From assembly GCA_050996405.1 (NCBI GenBank), contig JBPCRW010000081.1, positions 1 to 14,342 of the forward strand: 14,342 nucleotides of DNA, in the 5' to 3' direction. This DNA comes from JBPCRW01 sp050996405 (GTDB lineage: Bacteria > Acidobacteriota > Blastocatellia > Pyrinomonadales > Pyrinomonadaceae). The translations under genes and the position numbers were made by a program. Within the stretch, counting starts at the first letter, position 1; each line of letters starts with the position of its first letter. Positions 1 to 4,593 of the stretch are shown here, piece after piece. The notes beneath the pieces are model-generated. The model had not been told where the DNA came from. It was given only the letters and a program-made list of their open reading frames with translations, and searched no databases.

Positions 1-2
1 AA

Positions 3-194
3 GACGGAAGTTTTAGCGGGCGCATTCCGAATTTCAAAGGCGTAATCGCCTTTGGCGAAACGCTTCGGCTTTGTGAAAACGAATTGCGTTCGACACTCGA
101 AGATTGGCTTTTTGTCGGATTAAAGTTAGGTCATAAATTGCCGGTTGTCGGCAAAATCGATTTGAATAAAAAACCCGTTTATGAGCAGGCTTAA
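3..194 (+). CDS. HicB-like antitoxin, C-terminal part (start is outside the window)
   Basis: The reading frame is open from the window edge and ends in TAA at 192-194. The 63 visible residues fit the second half of a HicB-family antitoxin. They begin with DGSFSGRIPNFKGV, matching the family's 'DG.f.g.iP...Gv.a.G.T' strand. Then comes a helix (ETLRLCENELRSTLEDWLFV) and a tail with LPVV and a short strand. HicB proteins bind and neutralise the HicA RNase and often autoregulate the operon. Any DNA-binding domain cannot be judged, because HicB DNA-binding regions are usually C-terminal and none is visible here. The gene overlaps the following hicA-like frame by 14 nt, the usual tight coupling of such pairs. 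The family call rests on motif recognition only. Confidence 0.72.
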   Translation, partial: DGSFSGRIPNFKGVIAFGETLRLCENELRSTLEDWLFVGLKLGHKLPVVGKIDLNKKPVYEQA

Positions 195-410
195 TCCCTG
201 CAAACGGAAAGATTTTATTCGCCGTTTGCGAAAATTGGGATTTGAAGATATTTATTCGGGAACGCGGCACAGTTTATGCTTTTCGGTCAAAATCGTTTGA
301 CGATTCCATCTAATTCGGAATATTCCGTTCCGCAATTGAAGATGATGTTGCGTGAAGTTGAATTTATCGTCGAAAAAAGTATTTCGATTGAAGAATGGAA
401 CGATTTGTAA
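181..410 (+). pseudogene. HicA-like toxin gene with a one-base frameshift
   Basis: Two frames together give one continuous HicA-like protein of about 76 residues. The first part starts at ATG 181 (MSRLNPCKRKDFIRRLRKLG, then SGTRHS) and hits TGA at 298-300. The second part is open in the +2 frame from 276 to TAA at 408-410 and reads MLFGQNRLTIPSNSEYSVPQ, ending in EEWNDL. The join lies at the short T run 273-275; one extra T there restores the frame and puts the expected H-x-F/M pattern after 'SGTRH'. HicA toxins are small dsRBD-fold mRNA interferases with a catalytic His. As written the product would stop after 39 residues, so the toxin is probably dead. A sequencing error in the T run is the main alternative. 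It ends only 9 nt before nuoH. Confidence 0.7.
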
Positions 411-419
411 TTTTAGAGT

Positions 420-1514
420 ATGGAATCTGTTATTAAAACCGCATTTCCGTTTATCGTGTTTGCGATTGGAATTTTGATTGCTTTTCAGGGCGTGTTGATG
501 ATTGTCGCCTACACGGTTTTGGCGGAACGCAAAGTTTTGGGCTGGATTCAAGGGCGCATCGGACCAAATCGCGTCGGACCATGGGGAATTTTGCAGCCAT
601 TCGCGGATTTGCTGAAATTCATTTTCAAAGAAGACATCGTTCCCGACAAATCCACGAAATTTGTTTATTATCTCGCGCCGCTGATTGCGCTGACGTGCGC
701 TCTTTTGCCGATTGTCGTTTATCCGTTCGCTCCGGCGATTACGACGGTTGACTGGAATTTTCTCCCCTTCGGATTGGGCGAAGGAATCAAACAACTGCCG
801 CTGACGATTTCACAGATTGATGTCGGCGTTTTATATGTTTTGGGAATTACGTCGGTCGGCGTTTATGGAATCGCTTTAGCCGGTTGGTCGTCGAATAATA
901 AATACAGTTTGATGGGCGGGCTGCGTTCGTCGGCGCAGATGATTTCCTACGAACTGGCGATGGGCGCGTCGGTTATCGGCGTGGTGATGCTCGCCGGAAC
1001 GCTGGATTTAAACGGGATAATTATGGCGCAGGCAAATTCGCCGTGGTATATGAAATGGTATATTATTCCGCAGTTTATCGGTTTCGTCGTATTTCTGATC
1101 GCCGCGTTTGCCGAAACGAACCGCGTTCCGTTTGATTTACCGGAAGCCGAAACCGAACTCGTCGCAGGTTTTCACACGGAATATTCCGCTTTGAAATTCG
1201 CGCTTTTTTTTATGGCGGAATACGTCAATATGTTCACCGTTTCGGTCATGGTCGTGACGCTCTTTTTGGGCGGCTGGTATACGCCCGGCATCGGACATAT
1301 TTTCGAGGTCGGCACGATTCCCTACGCGATTGCGAGCCACGTCGGATTTTTGCTAAAAATTTGCTTCTTTTTATTTTTTTATATTTGGGTGCGCGGAACT
1401 TTGCCGCGTTTCCGATTTGACCAACTGATGAATTTCGGCTGGAAATTTTTGCTGCCCGTCGCTTTGGCGAATGTGGTTTTGACGATTGTTATTGTTTATT
1501 TTTTGAACAGGTAA
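420..1514 (+). CDS. nuoH: NADH-quinone oxidoreductase subunit H (complex I membrane subunit at the quinone site)
   Basis: NuoH (ND1 family) anchors the peripheral arm and forms much of the quinone chamber of complex I in the inner membrane. The 364 residues are near the family's usual length and contain about eight to nine hydrophobic helices. Diagnostic motifs are ERKVLGWIQGRIGPNRVGP at residues 36-54, GLRSSAQMISYE at 167-178, and the loop AETNRVPFDLPEAETELVAG at 231-250 followed by FHTEYS. That loop carries the conserved acidic residues that line the quinone pathway. RGTLPRFRFDQL lies near the C-terminus. The ATG at 420 has only a weak upstream 'TAGAG'; no better start exists. Upstream is a HicBA remnant instead of nuoG. 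Downstream, nuoI is missing and a hairpin repeat leads into nuoJ. Confidence 0.98.
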   Translation: MESVIKTAFPFIVFAIGILIAFQGVLMIVAYTVLAERKVLGWIQGRIGPNRVGPWGILQPFADLLKFIFKEDIVPDKSTKFVYYLAPLIALTCALLPIVVYPFAPAITTVDWNFLPFGLGEGIKQLPLTISQIDVGVLYVLGITSVGVYGIALAGWSSNNKYSLMGGLRSSAQMISYELAMGASVIGVVMLAGTLDLNGIIMAQANSPWYMKWYIIPQFIGFVVFLIAAFAETNRVPFDLPEAETELVAGFHTEYSALKFALFFMAEYVNMFTVSVMVVTLFLGGWYTPGIGHIFEVGTIPYAIASHVGFLLKICFFLFFYIWVRGTLPRFRFDQLMNFGWKFLLPVALANVVLTIVIVYFLNR

Positions 1515-1518
1515 TTTT

Positions 1519-1595
1519 AGTGGTGAGTGGTGAATGGTGAATGGATAGTGAAAAACTTTCCGCAACTCACCATTTACCACTTACCACTCACCACT
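1519..1595 (+). repeat. Heptamer inverted repeat between nuoH and nuoJ
   Basis: The left arm (1519-1544) is built of seven-base units of the type GGTGAGT/GGTGAAT. The right arm (1570-1595) is its near-complement, with units such as ACTCACC and ACTTACC. The loop is 25 nt. The few arm mismatches are mostly changes that still allow G-U pairing in RNA. The element starts 4 nt after the nuoH stop and ends 7 nt before the nuoJ start codon, so it fills the gap. Its first 56 bases, including the whole loop, are identical to the element at 2170. No T tract follows, so it does not look like an intrinsic terminator. Confidence 0.9.
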
Positions 1596-1602
1596 AATTA
1601 AA

Positions 1603-2166
1603 ATGGTTTCAGGACTTTTCTTTTTGTTTGCCGGACTTGCAATCGCGTGCGCGATTTCGCTCGTCTATCACAAAAATCCGCTTTACAGCGCGATATCCTT
1701 GGTCGGCGTGCTGGTTTCGCTGGCTTGTATTTACGTGACGCTCGCCGCGCCGTTTATTGCCGCCGTGCAGATTTTGATTTACGCCGGAGCGATTATGGTG
1801 CTGGTTGTTTTCGTCATAATGCTTTTGAATCTGGACGAAGACAAACCTCTAAATCGCCTGCGCTATCTTTACGCCGTCGGCAGTTTGCTGGGAATCGTTC
1901 TGCTCGCGCAGACGTTTTTTATTTTTTATGCCGTTCATAAAATGCCGAATAAATCCGCTTCAGCCAACAACACGGCTGGACTGACGCAAAACATCGGGCG
2001 CGCGATGTTCACGCAATATCTTCTGCCGGTCGAAGCCGTCGGAGTTTTGCTGCTGATGGCGATTGTCGGCGCGGTAATGCTGTCGCGCCGCCTGACGCAG
2101 CCGAAACTGGAACTCGTCAAAGCCGAACAGGATTTTGAGAAAATGGTCGAGAGAAACGATTACTAG
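1603..2166 (+). CDS. nuoJ: NADH-quinone oxidoreductase subunit J
   Basis: NuoJ (ND6 family) is a small membrane subunit of complex I next to NuoK and NuoA, and part of the coupling path between quinone site and pumps. The 187-residue protein has about five hydrophobic helices. The best signature is in helix 3: QILIYAGAIMVLVVFVIMLL at residues 56-75, the conserved segment that carries the pi-bulge in known structures. The polar tail after the last helix (QPKLELVKAEQDFEKMVERN) is variable in the family. The ATG at 1603 lies right after the hairpin repeat, with only an A/T-rich 'AATTAAA' before it and no Shine-Dalgarno site. Being next to nuoH without nuoI between them is unusual compared with the common H-I-J order. 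Confidence 0.96.
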   Translation: MVSGLFFLFAGLAIACAISLVYHKNPLYSAISLVGVLVSLACIYVTLAAPFIAAVQILIYAGAIMVLVVFVIMLLNLDEDKPLNRLRYLYAVGSLLGIVLLAQTFFIFYAVHKMPNKSASANNTAGLTQNIGRAMFTQYLLPVEAVGVLLLMAIVGAVMLSRRLTQPKLELVKAEQDFEKMVERNDY

Positions 2167-2169
2167 AAT

Positions 2170-2244
2170 AGTGGTGAGTGGTGAATGGTGAATGGATAGT
2201 GAAAAACTTTCCGCAACTCACCATTCACCATTCACCACTCACCA
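2170..2244 (+). repeat. Heptamer inverted repeat between nuoJ and nuoK, perfect 24-bp stem
   Basis: The left arm 2172-2195 and right arm 2221-2244 are exact reverse complements over 24 bp, built from GGTGAGT and GGTGAAT units. The loop is 25 nt. The element begins 3 nt after the nuoJ stop and its right arm ends 9 nt before the nuoK ATG. It is a sister copy of the element at 1519: same left arm and same loop, with the right arms differing at a few positions. Confidence 0.92.
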
Positions 2245-2253
2245 TTAAAGAAG

Positions 2254-2559
2254 ATGAATCCGGGATTAGAAACATATTTAGCACTTTCGGGAATACTTTT
2301 TACCATCGGCGCGGTCGGCGTGATTTTCAAACGCAACGCGCTCGGAATGTTTATGTGCATCGAAATGATGCTCAACGCCGTCAATTTGACGTTCGTTGCA
2401 TTTTCGCGCTATTACGGCGACACGACCGGACAGCTTTTCGTCTTTATAGTAATGAGCGTCGCGGCGGCGGAAGCGGCGGTCGGGCTTGGAATCATCATCG
2501 CGTTTTTCCGCAACCGCGTTTCGATTGACGTTGACGACGCGAGTATTTTGAAGGATTAG
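2254..2559 (+). CDS. nuoK: NADH-quinone oxidoreductase subunit K
   Basis: NuoK (ND4L family) is a three-helix proton-channel subunit of complex I that resembles part of a Mrp antiporter. The length of 101 residues is typical. The two membrane-buried glutamates needed for coupling are visible as E37 in MCIEMMLNAVNL and E73 in MSVAAAEAAVGLG. The C-terminal tail RNRVSIDVDDASILKD is a normal ending. The start at ATG 2254 is preceded by ATTAAAGAAG, an A-rich leader also seen before nuoM and before the broken nuoL copy. The next nuo gene, nuoL, is displaced by about 2 kb of inserted genes, where it would normally follow directly. Confidence 0.97.
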   Translation: MNPGLETYLALSGILFTIGAVGVIFKRNALGMFMCIEMMLNAVNLTFVAFSRYYGDTTGQLFVFIVMSVAAAEAAVGLGIIIAFFRNRVSIDVDDASILKD

Positions 2560-2637
2560 TTTTGAGTTCAACCTTTCGTTTGCTCTTTGTTAGAAAAAGA
2601 CACGCTGAAGCATAAACCCAAAACGCATAAGTATTAA

Positions 2638-3261
2638 ATGCTTAACGCAGGCGTTTTAACATTTCAAGAATTTGCGATGCGCGAGCCTTTGCCTTTAGCG
2701 ACGATTCACGAAGCCGTGCTTAAATTTTTGCAGGGTCGCAAAGATGTTGTTTTGTTCGGCGCGCAAGCCGTCAACGCCTACACGAGCGAGCCGCGAATGA
2801 CGCAGGACATTGACCTGCTTTCGACAGACGCGAAAAATTTAGCCGAAGAATTAAAAGAATTTTTGAGCGAGAAATTTCATATCGCCGTCAGAGTTCGAGA
2901 AATCGGCGATAAAGGATTGAGAATTTATCAAGTCCGAAGGGAAGGCAACAGGCATTTAATTGATATTCGTCCGGTAATGGAATTCCCCGAAACGGAAATT
3001 GTCGAGAACATTCAAGTTTTATCGCCGCTTGAATTGATTATCAGTAAAATAATTTCCTTTCAATCCAGATACGGCAAACCGAAGTCTTGGACGGACAGAA
3101 GGGATTTAGCCGTTTTGCTTTTGCGTTTTCCAGAATTGAAAGAGAAAGTTTTAGAAAATTTGAAGTCGAAAAACGTAGGCGAAGCAGTTTTGGAAACTTG
3201 GGCGGAGATTGCGAGTCAGGATTTTCAGTTTGAAGATGAAGACGAAGATTTAATTTTTTGA
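2638..3261 (+). CDS. AbiEii-like nucleotidyltransferase-fold protein
   Basis: The protein looks like a member of the nucleotidyltransferase superfamily related to AbiEii/MNT-type toxins. Residues 38-61 contain VLFGAQAVNAYTSEPRMTQD followed by IDLL. This is the 'G..A...h......T.DID' core, with D57 and D59 as likely metal ligands and D109 (in HLIDIRP) as a candidate third carboxylate. A later SKIISFQSR...WTDRRDLAVLL segment (136-161) fits the helical part of AbiEii-like proteins. The tail is very acidic (FEDEDEDLIF). In AbiE systems the toxin is paired with an AbiEi regulator, and none is next to it here. Start choice is uncertain: ATG 2638 or the internal ATG 2677, neither with a clear ribosome site. 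It sits in the nuoK-nuoL gap and is closely followed (16 nt) by the next gene. The enzymatic substrate is unknown. Confidence 0.72.
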   Translation: MLNAGVLTFQEFAMREPLPLATIHEAVLKFLQGRKDVVLFGAQAVNAYTSEPRMTQDIDLLSTDAKNLAEELKEFLSEKFHIAVRVREIGDKGLRIYQVRREGNRHLIDIRPVMEFPETEIVENIQVLSPLELIISKIISFQSRYGKPKSWTDRRDLAVLLLRFPELKEKVLENLKSKNVGEAVLETWAEIASQDFQFEDEDEDLIF

Positions 3262-3277
3262 AGTTTGAAATGGCGCG

Positions 3278-4048
3278 ATGAAAACTTTAGTATTCACAGT
3301 TTTTTTAATAACGATTTTTATAACGTCTGCTTTCGGGCAAGATGTCGCATCGCAAAAACAAAACAGATTGATGGTTGACCGCGAGGCGGACGGATTGAAA
3401 GGCAAAGTCAAACAGGTTATCGAAGAAACGATGGATTTGAAATTTGAAAATGGGAAATTTGTAGAAAGCGGTAGAGAAACAGACTCGGTTACCGAATACG
3501 ACGAACAAGGAAATCGCATTAAGCGCGACGCTTATTCGAGCGGAAAAGTTTTTTTGAAAGCCGTGTATGGAACTTTAGACGGAGAGAGGATTTCTAAGGA
3601 AGAATTTATAAACGATGCCGATTCTCCGCCTATTTTAGTGGTTAATCCGAAAAAAGAGGAAAAACAAAAAGACAATAGCTTCAGCTATAAATTCAGATAT
3701 AAGTATGACGAAAATGGCAACCGCGTAGAAGAATCTTGGATTAGCAATACGGGAGAAACTTGGATTCAAGACACGATAGTTTTCGATGAAAAAGGAAACA
3801 TTACTAAACAAATTCGCCGTCATCGCGGAGAGAGCAAAATCAGTTCGGTAGATTCATTTAAGTATAACGATAAAGGCTTTTTGATTGAAGAAACTATCAC
3901 TCTTGCAGATGACGAGCCGGAAAAATACGAATCGACCGAATTCGATTCAAACGGAAATTGGGTGAAAAGAGTAGTCAAAAGAAAAAAGCGCGACGGAAGT
4001 TTTGAACCGTTTTTAATCTGTTACCGGAAGATTTTATATTTCAATTAA
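3278..4048 (+). CDS. Secreted YD/RHS-like repeat protein, function unknown
   Basis: Residues 1-20 form a signal peptide: MKTL, a hydrophobic core to TSAFG, then likely cleavage before Q21. No lipobox Cys is present, so a soluble exported or periplasmic protein is expected. The mature part holds five degenerate units of the type (Y/F)(D/N)xxG(N/F)xxx. They lie at residues 74-82 (YDEQGNRIK), 143-151 (YDENGNRVE), 169-177 (FDEKGNITK), 196-204 (YNDKGFLIE) and 222-230 (FDSNGNWVK). Such units form beta strands in RHS/YD-type and related secreted proteins. The ending CYRKILYFN is a likely final strand. The length of 256 residues is far below true RHS toxins and no toxin domain is seen. Its role is not recognised, and complex I has no known need for it. 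It ends 4 nt before the broken nuoL copy. Confidence 0.7.
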   Translation: MKTLVFTVFLITIFITSAFGQDVASQKQNRLMVDREADGLKGKVKQVIEETMDLKFENGKFVESGRETDSVTEYDEQGNRIKRDAYSSGKVFLKAVYGTLDGERISKEEFINDADSPPILVVNPKKEEKQKDNSFSYKFRYKYDENGNRVEESWISNTGETWIQDTIVFDEKGNITKQIRRHRGESKISSVDSFKYNDKGFLIEETITLADDEPEKYESTEFDSNGNWVKRVVKRKKRDGSFEPFLICYRKILYFN

Positions 4049-4052
4049 AGAA

Positions 4053-4118
4053 ATGACTGAAAACAATTTTTTAAGTCTAATAATTTTCGCGCCACTTCTC
4101 GGTGTTGTTATCAGTTAG
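4053..4118 (+). pseudogene. Truncated copy of the nuoL 5' end
   Basis: ATG 4053 opens a 21-codon frame reading MTENNFLSLIIFAPLLGVVI followed by S and a TAG at 4116-4118. It matches the first 22 codons of nuoL at 4594 codon by codon. Fourteen codons are identical, five differ only at the third base (codons 2, 7, 13, 14, 17), and three change meaning: A18V, N21S and W22 to stop. Similarity fades right after the stop. The leader ATTAAAGAA before this ATG resembles those of nuoK and nuoM, while the intact nuoL has a different one (TTTTTTAGAACA). This suggests the remnant keeps the original nuoL start context and that the cassette behind it came later. A translated short peptide is possible but not needed to explain it. 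Confidence 0.88.
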
Positions 4119-4144
4119 CATTTTTGTAGTGGATTGAAAAATAT

Positions 4145-4351
4145 ATGATTTTTAATGTAACAATCGAGCGCGACGAGGACGGTGTTTGGATTACGGAATG
4201 TCCTTCGATTCCGGGCTGCGTTAGTCAAGGCGCGACGAAAGACGAGGCGATTGAGAATATCAAAGACGCAATCAAGGTTTGCCTTGAAGTTCGCGCTGAA
4301 AAGGGTTTGCCGTTGACGGTTGAGACTCGTCAGGTCGAGGTGGCGGCGTAA
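4145..4351 (+). CDS. hicB: HicB-family antitoxin (short form)
   Basis: HicB antitoxins cap the HicA RNase and can repress their own operon. The 68 residues carry the family core in order: a first strand FNVTIERDEDGVWITECPSI, the PGCVSQGATKDEA turn (residues 23-35), a helix (ENIKDAIKVCLEVRAEKG), and a last strand ending VEVAA. This is the minimal partial-RNase-H-like HicB fold without a C-terminal DNA-binding domain, so any operon control would have to come from elsewhere. Its stop overlaps the hicA start in the string TAATG, giving strong translational coupling. The order hicB-hicA matches the broken pair at the window start, but the two HicB proteins differ clearly in sequence. It begins 26 nt after the truncated nuoL copy. 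Confidence 0.9.
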   Translation: MIFNVTIERDEDGVWITECPSIPGCVSQGATKDEAIENIKDAIKVCLEVRAEKGLPLTVETRQVEVAA

Positions 4352-4572
4352 TGGCTCAATTGCCGAATTTGAGCGGTAAGAAAGTTGTCAAAGCATTTGA
4401 AAATCTCGGTTGGGAATTCTCCCGTCAAAGCGGCAGTCATATCGTTTTGACAAAGGACGGCGAGATGGCTTCGCTGTCCGTGCCGAATCACAAGGAAGTT
4501 GCGAAAGGAACTTTGCGAAGTTTGATACGCGCCGCGAATTTGACGATTGACGAATTTGTCAAAGCTATTTAG
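4351..4572 (+). CDS. hicA: HicA-family mRNA interferase toxin
   Basis: HicA toxins are small dsRBD-fold ribonucleases that cleave mRNA when freed from HicB. The 73 residues show the family pattern: LSGKKVVKAFENLGWEFSRQ (7-26), the active-site strand SGSHIVL with likely catalytic H30, SVPNHKEVAKGTLRSLIRAA (43-62) and a closing helix IDEFVKAI. All key parts are present, so an active toxin is expected. It starts inside the hicB stop codon (TAATG). Twenty-one nt separate its stop from nuoL; that spacer (4572-4590) contains an imperfect echo of the nuoL start region (GAAACGATAATTTTTTAG). Sharing a transcript with nuoL would tie toxin production to complex I expression; this is an inference from spacing. 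Confidence 0.92.
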   Translation: MAQLPNLSGKKVVKAFENLGWEFSRQSGSHIVLTKDGEMASLSVPNHKEVAKGTLRSLIRAANLTIDEFVKAI

Positions 4573-4593
4573 AAACGATAATTTTTTAGAACA

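Noticed and set aside
252..794. Long minus-strand open frame opposite the start of nuoH
   Set aside because: It is rich in N, R and Q, matches no family, and mirrors the clear NuoH coding frame; an antisense shadow.
1519..2244. CRISPR-like array from the repeated heptamers
   Set aside because: Units are 7 bp and tandem, arranged as inverted arms with a loop; there are no spacers of regular length and no cas genes.
2178..2528. Plus-strand open frame overlapping the repeat and nuoK
   Set aside because: It begins by translating the hairpin repeat and then runs out of phase through nuoK, which is clearly the real gene.
4115..4143. Promoter for hicBA (TTAGCA, 17 bp, AAAATA)
   Set aside because: Both boxes are poor and the start point would fall almost on the hicB ATG; not strong enough to list.
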